NCBI RefSeq assembly: GCF_000772705.2
Contig: NZ_JSBW02000059.1
Location: 1-64,000, forward strand
Origin: Xanthomonas vasicola
GTDB lineage: Bacteria; Pseudomonadota; Gammaproteobacteria; Xanthomonadales; Xanthomonadaceae
Length of the DNA stretch: 64,000 bases
Direction: 5' to 3'
Position numbers and translations under genes: made by a program
Notes under the pieces: model-generated
Told to the model about the DNA's origin: nothing
The model's database searches: none
What the model saw: only the letters and a program-made list of their open reading frames with translations
In this document: positions 16,760 through 26,071 of the stretch, one piece after another
Layout of the letters: each line of letters starts with the position of its first letter
Position numbering within the stretch: the stretch's first letter is position 1

Positions 16760-17234
16760 GTGTGGCTCCTTTGGGGTGGTCAGAGGTGGGTTGCTGCGGT
16801 CCGCCATGTTGATGGCGAGGCCTTGATGCGTTCGCGTGACACAAGCGTGCCGTTACACACCGACGATGACTTCGCAAACGCCAAGACGCGTATCACTCCG
16901 CTGCAGAGCAGTAGTGCAAGCACATCACCTGGCCTTGTCCGAAATGCACCGCCGTCGTCGCTTGAATCTCCAGGCAGTACCGCGTGGTCGCTACGCTAGC
17001 CCTGCGAGTGTTAGCAGGATTGGTGGAAACGGTGATCCCAATGCGATGGCGACCTGTGCCGTAGCGCAGGCAGCACTCGCTGCGTTTGCATTGAAGGCAA
17101 GGCGGCGCGTTCGCCGACAACAGCGATCGCGGCTGTATGACTGCGGTGTTGTTGCTTGCGCATCGCTGCACGTCCTGCACCGGTCCCCGCCGATGGGTTA
17201 CAACAGTGATCGAACTTTCTGGGAGACTCGTGCG
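16760..17234. other. Intergenic region, 475 nt
   Basis: It separates the YciF-like gene from the small plus-strand gene at 17235. No repeat or RNA gene was seen. Frames here lack ribosome binding sites; one plus-strand frame simply runs into the real gene at 17235. Confidence 0.4.
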
Positions 17235-17429
17235 ATGACGCCGCTGGAAAAACCGTTACGTCGCGAACTGCAGATCGGCGAGCAGGCATACACCTTGATC
17301 ATCGATCCGCAAGGTTTGAAGTTGGTCGAGAAGGGCAAGCGCAAAGGCGTGACCTTGCGCTGGGACGCACTGGTCAGCGGCGATGCCGCACTAGCCAGTG
17401 CATTGCAGGCGTCGCTGGAAGATCATTAG
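17235..17429 (+). CDS. Small hypothetical protein, 64 aa
   Basis: It starts MTPLEKPLRRELQIGEQAYTL, with GGGAG upstream of the ATG at 17235. The pattern of an alternating strand (YTLIIDPQGLKLVEKGKRKGV) and a C-terminal helix suggests a compact folded protein. No family named. The longer upstream frame is noise. It lies apart from neighbours. Confidence 0.6.
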   Translation: MTPLEKPLRRELQIGEQAYTLIIDPQGLKLVEKGKRKGVTLRWDALVSGDAALASALQASLEDH

Positions 17430-17727
17430 CGTGGCGATGCAGCGCGCCATTTAGAGCGCTAACAGAACGAATGCACGCACCGCCGGGCGGGTGCGGCTGG
17501 TGCGCAGTGCAGCATGTACTCCGCGCGCACTGCGGTTCGCTTGCGCCGTGCACAGGTGTTATAGCTGCGCTTAGGTGTATCGATGTTCCGACGATCAGCG
17601 CAGGCGCAGTGGTCGGCCCGGCCTGAGCATCTGAAGAGGTCGCGTCTGGCAGACGCCACTGCACATCACGGCAAGCAATCACAGCCTTCTGCAATCCGCA
17701 CCCAGGCCATCAACGCGTGCACACCGC
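17430..17727. other. Intergenic region, about 300 nt
   Basis: It lies between two convergent genes. No strong terminator hairpin with a T-tract and no coding sequence was recognised. Confidence 0.4.
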
Positions 17728-18942
17728 TCAACTTGTGGCGAACAGCTTCGCCAGCTCGCGCACCGCCGCTTCCGATGCTGCGCGATCCGGCGTGCCGTCG
17801 GCATTATTGAAGTCGTGTGCGCCTTGCGCTTGCACCAGCAGGCCGTCGCGCCGCGGCACCACGTTGAGATTGTGGCCGCGCCAGACCAGCCCATAGGTGA
17901 CTTCTGGTTGCGGAATCAAGCGCGCTGTCTGTCCGCGCACCGGAATCACACTCTCATCGCCCAGCAAGGCGCGCGCACCGTAACCGGTGGCGTTGATCAG
18001 AATCTTCTCGCGCAGGTCGCCGAATTGGCGCGGGTGCGCGAACTCGCGCGTGTAGAGCTCGCCGCCTGCCTGCAGAAAGTCCTCCATCAACAGCCGCGCA
18101 TACGCGCTGAGGTTGAAAGTGAGCTGGCTGTAGCGGCGCACGAACGGCACCGGAAACGGATGACTACCGGCCGCCATCGGTTGCGAGGCCGGCCCAAGAT
18201 CATCGATCAGTTCGCGCTCCAGTGGCGGATAGTCCGGCTCATGCGCTTCGGCCGCAGCGACAGGTTGATCGAACGGCACATCCGAAAGCACGTAGCCATC
18301 GCGCCATTCGATCGGCTCGCCGGGCAGGCCCAGCAAGGTTTGATAACGGCGAAACGATGTGCGCGCCATCTCTTCCCAGCGCGTCCTGAAATCGGCAGTG
18401 GCGTATTCGCTGGTGCACACGCGCGAATCCGGCGACCACACGCCGGTGGCGTAGAACGAGCGCACATCCGGCAGACGTTCGCGCGCGTAGATACGCACAC
18501 GCAAGCCGGCGCGCTGCGCCGCCAGGGCGGTGGTCAGGCCGATCGCACCACAGCCGATCACCGCCAACTCGCGCGCAGCGGGGTCGGCCGCACGCACCAG
18601 CCGCAGCGCTTGTTCGGCTGCGCCCCAGGATAGCGACCACCCGCTGCCGCCATGCCCGTAGTTGTGCACCACGGTCTTGCGGCCGATGCGCTCGGCTTCG
18701 ATGCGCGGCCCCTGCGCACGGAACGGGCGCGTGCACCCGTTGATGGCGATGATGCGATCGACCGAAGCGCGCATCGGCGCCAATGGCGGCATCGCCGCGA
18801 ACGGTGCAGGCGATGCACCCGGCGGCGTCACCGGCAGCGCGGTGCGCGGAATGGCGAGCGCTTTGTCGGTTGCTGCCCAGCTCGCGGTGGAAGCGGCCGC
18901 TAGCGCAACACCGGCGCTGCGTAGAAAATGACGACGGTGCAT
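17728..18942 (-). CDS. Exported FAD-dependent D-amino-acid oxidase-like protein
   Basis: 404 aa. The N-terminus MHRRHFLRSAGVALAAAS is a twin-arginine signal (RRxFLR), predicting periplasmic export of a folded flavoprotein. The FAD motif appears after residue 125 as VIGCGAIGLTTALAAQRAG. A DAO-type fold follows with YLLM-like TFNLSAYARLLMEDFL, GATGYGARALLGDE-like INATGYGARALLGD, and C-terminal VVPRRDGLLVQAQG. The family oxidises D-amino acids to oxo acids, ammonia and peroxide. A central Arg-rich FRTRWEEM segment is present. GGGAG lies before the ATG at 18942. Substrate is unknown. Confidence 0.82.
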   Translation of the reverse strand: MHRRHFLRSAGVALAAASTASWAATDKALAIPRTALPVTPPGASPAPFAAMPPLAPMRASVDRIIAINGCTRPFRAQGPRIEAERIGRKTVVHNYGHGGSGWSLSWGAAEQALRLVRAADPAARELAVIGCGAIGLTTALAAQRAGLRVRIYARERLPDVRSFYATGVWSPDSRVCTSEYATADFRTRWEEMARTSFRRYQTLLGLPGEPIEWRDGYVLSDVPFDQPVAAAEAHEPDYPPLERELIDDLGPASQPMAAGSHPFPVPFVRRYSQLTFNLSAYARLLMEDFLQAGGELYTREFAHPRQFGDLREKILINATGYGARALLGDESVIPVRGQTARLIPQPEVTYGLVWRGHNLNVVPRRDGLLVQAQGAHDFNNADGTPDRAASEAAVRELAKLFATS

Positions 18943-19217
18943 GCAACTCCCTTAGCTGCTGTGATGGGTGAGGTGTGCTCGCCACGTTGCGGCGAGCCAT
19001 GCCTGGGTGACCGCACGCTATTGCCTTCGCGCCACGTACGATCCACCGCGGCCGGCCCCCGCACGCTGTGTGCGCAGTACCGGCAAGCGCCAGCATAGCG
19101 CGCGCATCTTCCGCTGCCTGCGCCGCAGCGCCACGGTTTCGTACCGCGATCCTGGCGCTTGATGCCACGTTGGCGGCCATTCGTCCCCCGGGGCTTCCGT
19201 CGTGGCGCGCGCCGGCT

Positions 19218-20549
19218 ATGCTCGCCGCGTCCCATCTCAACGAGCTGCCATCCGTGTCCGCCAGCGTCTTCCTGATCGTGCGTATCGTGTTCGCCTGGGC
19301 CGCCGCGTTGGTGGTGGCAGGGATCATGTGGGCGCAGTTGTTCGGCTCCATCGGCCCGATCTTCGCTTTGGCCTGCATGGTCTTGCTGACGCTGGCATTG
19401 ATGAGTTCGATCACCCATGTGCGGCGGGTTCGCCTGATCGCCGATCGGCTGGATCACACCACCTTGTCCACCCGTCAGCGCCGTCAGATCGAAGTGCCAT
19501 TGGATGTGCAGGCGAGCTTTGCGGTGATGGATGAGGCGGTGCGTGCGCTGCCGCGTGTGCAGGACATCGAATGCGCGCCGGGCAGCCTGCTGATCCGCGC
19601 CAAGGTGCGCCGCATCGACCCGTATGAGGGACGCCAGCCGTCGCGCTGGAATGTGTTCGCGCGCTTTGCCATCACCCACAACCAGATCCTGGCGACGATC
19701 GCGCCGGGGCAGGGCACCAGCAGCGTCACTGTGTTGTGCGAGCCCGACGCTGGCGCCTGGGTGGATCTGTTTGCGGTAGACGAAGGCAGCAATTACGAAA
19801 ACGCTGAAGCGATCAATCGTGCGGTAGTGCGCCGGGTCGGCGAGCAGCGTCGCGACGAGCAAGCCGCCGCCGAGCAATCGGTGATGGAAAAGGAACTGGC
19901 CGTGGCGCGGCTGAATCTGCTGCATGCGCAGGTCGAGCCGCACTTTCTCTACAACACGCTGGCCAGCGCACAGGTGCTGGCGCGCACCGACCCGCCGCGC
20001 GCCGACATCATGATCGGCCATTTGATCCAGTACCTGCGCAGCTCGCTGCCCAGCGCCGACGGTGCCATCGCCACCCTGGGCGAAGAACTCGAACGCACCC
20101 AGGCCTACCTGGAGATCCTGCGCATCCGCATGGGCACGCGGCTCGCCTTGCAGGTGGAAGTGCCCTACGAACTGCGTTCGCTGCCGCTGCCGTCGATGAT
20201 GTTGCAGACGCTGGTGGAAAACGCGATCAAGCACGGGCTGGAAGCCAAGCCCGGCGGCGGCAGCGTATGGATTCTGGCGCGTCGCCATGACGACCACGCC
20301 ACGCTCACTGTTGCCGACGATGGCCAGGGCTTCAACACGCACAGCCGGGGCACCGGCATCGGCCTGAAGAACCTGCGCGAGCGGTTGAAGTTGATCTATG
20401 CCGACAAGGCGAGCTTTGCCATCGTGTCCAACTTCCCCAGCGGCGTGGCGGCCACGATCAGTCTGCCGCTGCCGGCGCAGTTGGTTGCTGCACCCTCACC
20501 GCCGCCGGTACCCACCGCGGCCGCGCACGCCCCACAGGTGCAGGCATGA
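19218..20549 (+). CDS. LytS/YehU-type sensor histidine kinase
   Basis: 443 aa from ATG 19218; the start is uncertain, because the frame runs longer upstream and GTG 19254 is another option. Two N-terminal membrane segments (VFLIVRIVFAWAAALVVAGIMW and PIFALACMVLLTLALM) are followed by a cytoplasmic region, then the HisKA_7-type box EPHFLYNTLASA and an HATPase domain (LVENAIKHGLEAKPGG, DDGQGF, GTGIGLKNLRERL). It is the likely partner of the LytTR regulator that overlaps its stop codon (ATGA). A Pro/Ala tail ends the protein. Confidence 0.87.
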   Translation: MLAASHLNELPSVSASVFLIVRIVFAWAAALVVAGIMWAQLFGSIGPIFALACMVLLTLALMSSITHVRRVRLIADRLDHTTLSTRQRRQIEVPLDVQASFAVMDEAVRALPRVQDIECAPGSLLIRAKVRRIDPYEGRQPSRWNVFARFAITHNQILATIAPGQGTSSVTVLCEPDAGAWVDLFAVDEGSNYENAEAINRAVVRRVGEQRRDEQAAAEQSVMEKELAVARLNLLHAQVEPHFLYNTLASAQVLARTDPPRADIMIGHLIQYLRSSLPSADGAIATLGEELERTQAYLEILRIRMGTRLALQVEVPYELRSLPLPSMMLQTLVENAIKHGLEAKPGGGSVWILARRHDDHATLTVADDGQGFNTHSRGTGIGLKNLRERLKLIYADKASFAIVSNFPSGVAATISLPLPAQLVAAPSPPPVPTAAAHAPQVQA

Positions 20550-21322
20550 GCGCGCTGCGCGCCGTGGTTGCCGAAGACGAGGCATTGCTGCGGCAGTCGC
20601 TGCTGACGTTGCTGGCCGAGGTGTGCCCGCAGCTGCAGATCGTGGGCGACTGCGAAGACGGTGCCAGTGCGCTGGAGACCATCGCCGCGCAGCAGCCGGA
20701 CGTGGTGTTCCTGGATATCCGCATGCCCGGCCTCACCGGCATCGAGGTGGCACGTGCGATGCGCGAAGTCAGCCCGCGCAGCCAGGTGGTGTTCGTCACT
20801 GCCTACGACCAATACGCCATCGACGCGTTCGAACACGGCGCAGTTGACTACCTGCTCAAACCCATCAGCCGCGAGCGCCTGCAGGCCGCCTGGCGGCGCG
20901 TGCAACAACGCACCGCTGTCGGTCAGCCGGATGGCGCGCTGTTGGAGGCTTTGCTGCAGCAGTTGTCTGCACGCCCGGCTGCTACCAGCGCTGCACCGCC
21001 GCTGGCCTGGCTCACCGCCAGCAGCGGCCGCGAGACGCGCTTGATTGCGCTGGAAGAGGTCGCGTATTTCCAGGCCGATCAAAAATACACCACGGTGATG
21101 ACCGCCGCCGGCGAAGCGGTATTGCGCACGCCGTTGCGCGAACTGCTGGATGTGCTGGACCCGCACGTGTTCAAACAGATCCACCGCTCGACCATCGTCA
21201 ACATGAAAGCAGTGGCCTCGGTCGTACGCGACGACACCGGCAGGGGCCGGCTGGCGCTGCGCGGCCGCAGCGAAATGCTCACGGTCAGCCAGCCGTTCAT
21301 GAGCCTGTTTCGCGGCATGTAG
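20546..21322 (+). CDS. LytTR-family response regulator
   Basis: 258 aa, with its ATG overlapping the kinase stop (ATGA), so the pair is co-translated. The receiver (1-120) has AEDEALL, phospho-acceptor Asp in VVFLDIRMPGLTG, and Lys in YLLKPISR. The C-terminal LytTR DNA-binding domain (about 150-255) shows VAYFQADQKYTTV and FKQIHRSTIVNM. This arrangement is like LytR/AlgR-type regulators. No target was recognised nearby; the lipoprotein gene 180 nt downstream could be controlled by it. Confidence 0.92.
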   Translation: MSALRAVVAEDEALLRQSLLTLLAEVCPQLQIVGDCEDGASALETIAAQQPDVVFLDIRMPGLTGIEVARAMREVSPRSQVVFVTAYDQYAIDAFEHGAVDYLLKPISRERLQAAWRRVQQRTAVGQPDGALLEALLQQLSARPAATSAAPPLAWLTASSGRETRLIALEEVAYFQADQKYTTVMTAAGEAVLRTPLRELLDVLDPHVFKQIHRSTIVNMKAVASVVRDDTGRGRLALRGRSEMLTVSQPFMSLFRGM

Positions 21323-21501
21323 TGCGGTGAGCACGACGTTGCGGGCGGTCGTCAGGCAAGTGCGGACGGCACGCGCAACCCCGAAGTGCAAGCGTGAGTG
21401 GCCCATCCATTTCCGCGCAGCGCCCGCATCCATCTGGGGTCTGCGCAGTTGCGGTGCCTGCCGCTCTGATTCCCCCGTTCGCATCAATGAAAGGATTGCC
21501 C

Positions 21502-21872
21502 ATGCGCCTGATCGCCTCCCTGCTGTATTGCCTGCTCGCGCTGGCCGGCTGCCACGAACGCAATTGCACCACCTCGATCACCCGCGCCACCCGCGATGGC
21601 CACGATGTGATCTTCAGCAAGACGCTGACCACTGCCACCACGACCAACGTGCATTGCCTGGCCAGCAATTCCGGCCATTGCTACTACCTGATCTACCAGG
21701 AGCAGTGCGCGACCCGCAACCCCGGCGACACCGCCAGCGCACCCGCCTGCGCCCGCAAGACCTTGGACAGTTTGCACTGACGCCAGGGCAGGTACGCGAA
21801 TTGCGCGGCGTCTCCGGCCAAGCGCATACCTGCGTGGATACCGCGGCACCACGGGCCGATTGCCACGGCTAA
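21502..21872 (+). pseudogene. Small lipoprotein gene with an apparent single-base frameshift near its 3' end
   Basis: It starts MRLIASLLYCLLALAGCHE at ATG 21502 with AAAGGA upstream; LAGC is a lipobox. The intact frame stops at 21778-21780 after KTLDSLH. The next frame continues from the same point as FALTPGQVRELRG and on to CHG, stopping at 21870-21872. It has protein-like character and further Cys residues. One missing T in GACAGTTTGCACTG would rejoin them as KTLDSFALTPGQ. The truncated product alone is 92 aa; restored it would be about 123 aa. No domain recognised. Confidence 0.55.
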
Positions 21873-22027
21873 GCAACATCGGGGCGACGTGTACGGGTGG
21901 GCCGGGCGGCGCAGGGCGAGCCGACAGAAACTCTAGTAAGCCTGAATAGGCACTGACGACAAGCGGTCGCTTCTGCGATCATTACCGGATTGTTGCCGGT
22001 TCACGGCGCCTCACTGCCAGGCTTCTC

Positions 22028-23623
22028 ATGTCCGAACACTCGCTACGCCGCGACGTTGGCCCCTTCGCCCTCATGCTTACCGGCCTTGGCTCGATCATTG
22101 GCTCCGGTTGGTTGTTCGGCGCCTGGCGCGCGGCCGGGCTGGCCGGTCCCGGTGCCGTCTGGGCCTGGGTACTGGGCGCGGCGATCATCACCACCATCGC
22201 GCTGTCCTACGCCGAACTGGGTGCCATGTTCCCCGAATCCGGCGGCATGGTGCGCTACAGCCATTACTCGCATGGCTCGTTGGTCGGCTTCATTGCCGGC
22301 TGGGCCAACTGGATCGCCATCGTCTCGGTGATTCCGGTCGAGGCCGAGGCCTCGGTGCAATACATGGCCTCCTGGCCGTGGGCCTGGGCGCAAGGCTTGT
22401 ATGTGCAGGCGCCTGGTGGGGCAGGCGAGTTGTCGGTGCCGGGCCTGCTGATTTCGGCATTGCTGGTGCTGGTGTATTTCTTCCTGAATTTCTGGAGCGT
22501 CAAGCTGTTCGCGCGCTCCAATACCTTGATCACGGTGTTCAAGCTGGTGGTGCCGGCCGCGACCGGCGTGGCGCTGATCGCCAGCGGCTTCCACACCGAA
22601 AACTTCAGCGTCGGCATCCACGGCGATGCGCACGTGCTCGACCTGGCCGCGGTGCTCACGGCGGTGGCCACTGCCGGCATCGTCTTCAGCTTCAATGGCT
22701 TCCAGAGCCCGGTGAATCTGGCCGGCGAAGCGCGCAACCCCGGCCGCAGCATTCCGTTCGCAGTGCTGGGTTCGATCGCGCTGGCCACGGTGGTGTACGT
22801 GATTCTGCAGGTGGCCTATATCGGCGCTGTGCCGCCGGATCTGCTCGCCAAGGCCGGCTGGCACGGCATCGATTTCCGCTCGCCGTTCGCCGAGTTGGCC
22901 ATCATCGTCAACCTGCATTGGCTGGCGATGCTGCTGTACATCGATGCGTTCGTGAGCCCCAGCGGCACCGGTATCACCTATACCGCCACCACCGCGCGCA
23001 TGGTCTACGGCATGGAAAAGAACGGCACCATGCCGGCCGCGCTGGGCAAGCTGCACCCGGTCTGGGGCGTGCCGCGCATGGCCATGTTCTTCAACCTGGC
23101 GGTGTCGTTCGTGTTCCTGTTCTTCTTCCGCGGCTGGGGCACGCTGGCGGCGGTGATCTCAGTGGCCACCATCATTTCCTACCTCACCGGCCCGATCAGC
23201 GCGATGGCGCTGCGCCGCCATGCGCCGGAACTTCACCGCCCGCTGCGCATCGCCGCGCTGCCGGTGTTGGCCGGCGTGGCCTTCGTGATGGCCACCGAAC
23301 TGCTGTACTGGGCGCGCTGGCCGCTGACCGGCGAGATCATCCTGCTGATGGTCGTGGCGTTGCCGGTGTACTGCTACTACCAAGCCAAACAAGGCTGGCC
23401 GGACCTGCGCCGCAACCTCAAGGGCGCTGCCTGGATGATCTGCTACCTGCCGATGATCGCGCTGCTGTCCTGGGCTGGCAGCAGCGATTTCGGCGGCCAC
23501 GGCTATCTAAGCTACGGCACCGATCTGGCCGTGGTCGCCGCAGTGGGCGTGGTGTTCTACATCTGGGGCGTGCGCAGCGGCTGGCGCACCCCGTCAGTGG
23601 AAAAGGCGGTTGCGCAGGCGTGA
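22028..23623 (+). CDS. APC-superfamily amino acid permease
   Basis: 531-aa inner-membrane transporter with about 12-14 hydrophobic segments. The first transmembrane helix carries the substrate-binding Gly-rich turn SIIGSGWLFG, followed by AGLAGPGAVWAW. Other family features are SYAELGAMFPESGG and FSFNGFQSPVNLAGE in helix 6. The length and sequence fit the aspartate:proton symporter/YveA-like branch, but the substrate is not certain. It stands alone, followed by a strong bidirectional terminator. Confidence 0.86.
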   Translation: MSEHSLRRDVGPFALMLTGLGSIIGSGWLFGAWRAAGLAGPGAVWAWVLGAAIITTIALSYAELGAMFPESGGMVRYSHYSHGSLVGFIAGWANWIAIVSVIPVEAEASVQYMASWPWAWAQGLYVQAPGGAGELSVPGLLISALLVLVYFFLNFWSVKLFARSNTLITVFKLVVPAATGVALIASGFHTENFSVGIHGDAHVLDLAAVLTAVATAGIVFSFNGFQSPVNLAGEARNPGRSIPFAVLGSIALATVVYVILQVAYIGAVPPDLLAKAGWHGIDFRSPFAELAIIVNLHWLAMLLYIDAFVSPSGTGITYTATTARMVYGMEKNGTMPAALGKLHPVWGVPRMAMFFNLAVSFVFLFFFRGWGTLAAVISVATIISYLTGPISAMALRRHAPELHRPLRIAALPVLAGVAFVMATELLYWARWPLTGEIILLMVVALPVYCYYQAKQGWPDLRRNLKGAAWMICYLPMIALLSWAGSSDFGGHGYLSYGTDLAVVAAVGVVFYIWGVRSGWRTPSVEKAVAQA

Positions 23624-23701
23624 TTGCTTGCACGTTCGGGTGCGCTATTAGGCGGCGCTAGTTAGCGTAAACCGGCTGGCAGCAGCGGCTGGGAATAAAA
23701 C

Positions 23702-23736
23702 AAAACGGCCGGTGCACTGTGCACCGGCCGTTTTTG
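23702..23736. terminator. Strong bidirectional intrinsic terminator
   Basis: A perfect 16-bp inverted repeat (23702-23717 with 23719-23734) starts with AAAA and ends with TTTTT, so it works on both strands between the convergent permease and membrane-protein genes. Confidence 0.93.
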
Positions 23737-23810
23737 GTTGCAGCGAAAAACTGCTGCAGGTGGAGTGTTGTTGCGTCAGCAGTTTCATTGCATCGGCATA
23801 TCGGCGCTGG

Positions 23811-24410
23811 TTAGGAATTAACCACCAACCGTGGCGCCCCATCAAAGCGGTCGAGGTCGCGCAGCAGTTCGATATAGCGGCGTAGCCGGCCCATTTCGCG
23901 CATGTTGACGATGTCTTCGTGGCGCAGCTCGCGCTTGGAGCTTACCTCCTGCTTGTAGCGCAGCACTTCCGGGTAGCGGCGCGTCATGTCCAGCGCATCG
24001 GCAACGCACTCAACCGAATCGGCATCCGGCGTTACCCGCGCGCGGCTGTTGAAGGCGCGTAGCCAGCGTTCGAAACCGGCGCTGTGATCGAACAGGTCGG
24101 CGATGTACCACATCACGAACAGGATCGACACCCACGAGGTGAAGATGATCACCACGCGGCTGAAGGTCAGGTGGTAGTCGTTCTGCCAGAGCTGATGCGT
24201 GATCACCCCCAGCAACACCAGCGAGATCGCCTGCCAGCCGATGATCGAGGCGATCACCCACTGTTTCTTGGCCACCTTGAGCAACGTGAGCTCCTTGTCA
24301 AGCTGCTCGTCGGTCTTGTCGCGCCAATGCGCGACCTGCTCGTCGAAGGGGAGCCGATGGAGTGCGTTGTCCTGCAATAGCAGGCCTAAACCCTGAAACA
24401 AAGCGATCAT
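23811..24410 (-). CDS. Membrane protein with two central transmembrane helices
   Basis: 199 aa from ATG 24410 (AGGAG upstream). An N-terminal soluble region contains HWRDKTDEQLDKEL. It is followed by two transmembrane segments (VIASIIGWQAISLVLLGVIT and VVIIFTSWVSILFVMWYIA), then a charged helical C-terminus (RRYIELLRDLDRF). It is predicted to sit in the inner membrane with both ends in the cytoplasm. No family recognised. Confidence 0.65.
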   Translation of the reverse strand: MIALFQGLGLLLQDNALHRLPFDEQVAHWRDKTDEQLDKELTLLKVAKKQWVIASIIGWQAISLVLLGVITHQLWQNDYHLTFSRVVIIFTSWVSILFVMWYIADLFDHSAGFERWLRAFNSRARVTPDADSVECVADALDMTRRYPEVLRYKQEVSSKRELRHEDIVNMREMGRLRRYIELLRDLDRFDGAPRLVVNS

Positions 24411-24968
24411 GACAAGCTCCTGACGGATGGCTGGTACGAACGACTTGCTGCACTGGCCGCGGCCGGTGCCCTGGAGCACCCGAAACGCGCTGGCGATGCA
24501 GCGCGTTGTCGGACGGTCTTAGTTCTAGCACTTTCGCTGTACATGGCAATGCCCAAGGCCAAGTTGTGGCCGCGCAAATTTGGGCATGCGCGCACAAATC
24601 GCTGAATTCAGCTGGATTTACTGCGCGGCCGCTGAAGCCTGCCTGCGCTCCATCCCCGATCTTGCTGCACTGCACACCTGATGCTGCGGCAATCGCCACG
24701 TGCGAGGAGGGGGTACGCCATCTTGGCTGGCATGGTGAAAGGGATGAGGCAGGCCGTTTATGCAATGCCGAGCCCGCTCGGAGAGCAATGGGGATTTGTG
24801 CGTGACTGGTTGATCGATGCGCCGTACAGATGCCAGGCCACCGCCCCGCAACCCCGCGGCCTCACCACGACCGTCAGTCGATGCAGTCGCCATCTCGCAC
24901 GTACGAGCAGATGCCTGGTTGGCGCTGCGCTGATCTGGCGTTGCAGATGACCTGGGTATGATTGCGGC
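24411..24968. other. Intergenic region, 558 nt
   Basis: It separates two divergent genes. No coding sequence, terminator or RNA gene was recognised. A tract around 24530-24620 is richer in A/T than the surroundings and may contain the promoter of the minus gene. Confidence 0.4.
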
Positions 24969-25895
24969 ATGTCAGCCGTCCTGCGTACCCTCACTGCCCC
25001 CGCCGCCAAACAGATCCACCGCTGGGTGCTCAACGCGTTTCCGCGTGGGCAGAGCACGATCGAATACGATCAGCCGCTGGGCGATCCCGGCATCTTTGGG
25101 CCAGACAGCATCACCTGGCGCATCCACTCCGAATTTCCGGGCATGCTGTCCGGCGGCTTGTGCGCATTGATGTTGCAGTTGTTGCATCCGCGTGCGCTGG
25201 CCGGGGTCTACGATCATTCCAACTTCCGCACCGATTTGATCGGGCGGCTGCGGCGCACCACCAACTTCGTCGCCGGCACCACCTACGCTCCGCGTGCGGA
25301 GGCCGAGCAGCTGATTGCCCGCGTGCGCAGCATCCACTCGCATATCCGCGGCCACACTGCTGACGGCGTGCCCTATGACGCCAACGACCCGCAGTTGCTC
25401 ACCTGGGTGCATGTCACCGAAGCCTATGGGTTTTTGCAGGGATGCCGGCGTTATTGCCGTGATGTGCCTGCTGCCATCGCCGACCGCTATTACGACGAAG
25501 CGCGACGCGTTGCCGAGGCGCTAGGCGCAACCGACGTGCCCGCCAGCGAGGCGCAGGTGGATGCGTATTTCGCATCGGTCCTCGGAGAGTTACGCATGGA
25601 CGCGCGCTCGCGCGAAGTGCTCGACATCCTCACCAGCATCCAGCTACCGGTGCCCGCGGCAGGCTTGTCGCGCGGCGTGTTTCTCGGTGCTGGCACCGCC
25701 TTGTTGCCGAGTTGGGCTAGCGACATGCTCGGCCGGAGCACCACGCAACGCGCACAGGCGCGCGCATCGGCACGTCTGCTACGCAGCATGTCGCCGCTGT
25801 TTCGCACGGCCTTGCGCGACGGACTGTCTGCGCGCGCGTGCAGACGCATGGCGTTGCCGCCGGCGATGTTGCTGGAGTGGCCTGACAGCGCGTGA
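24969..25895 (+). CDS. MpaB/DUF2236-family oxygenase-like protein
   Basis: 308 aa. The family includes ER-bound oxygenase MpaB and latex-clearing protein Lcp, haem-b proteins. Characteristic stretches are GMLSGGLCALMLQLLHP, AGVYDHSNFRTDLIGR and RTTNFVAGTTYA, followed by IHSHIRGHTADGVPYDANDP and LLTWVHVTEAYGFLQG. The conserved His residues in these segments are candidate haem ligands. It appears soluble. Length is normal. Substrate unknown; the context gives no clue. Confidence 0.82.
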   Translation: MSAVLRTLTAPAAKQIHRWVLNAFPRGQSTIEYDQPLGDPGIFGPDSITWRIHSEFPGMLSGGLCALMLQLLHPRALAGVYDHSNFRTDLIGRLRRTTNFVAGTTYAPRAEAEQLIARVRSIHSHIRGHTADGVPYDANDPQLLTWVHVTEAYGFLQGCRRYCRDVPAAIADRYYDEARRVAEALGATDVPASEAQVDAYFASVLGELRMDARSREVLDILTSIQLPVPAAGLSRGVFLGAGTALLPSWASDMLGRSTTQRAQARASARLLRSMSPLFRTALRDGLSARACRRMALPPAMLLEWPDSA

Positions 25896-26071
25896 TGGGT
25901 GGCGGGGCCGGGTTCCAGGGCAGTCCGAAAGTGGCGAGCGGCATGAGAAGAGACCTTCCCGGTAGCTTCATCATTTATGGGCTGACAGCTGTCGCACCAG
26001 ATGTACTGGCGTCAACGCCAGATCGACCATGACGTCGAAGAACTGCGCTGCAGCCAGAGGCACACCAACAC

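Noticed and set aside
18900-20342. 480-codon minus-strand frame opposite the LytS-type kinase
   Set aside because: Shadow of the kinase gene with no domain; the kinase H-box and ATPase motifs fix the real strand.
21760-21785. Programmed -1 frameshift in the lipoprotein gene
   Set aside because: No X-XXY-YYZ slippery heptamer or downstream pseudoknot was visible; a lost T explains the break more simply.
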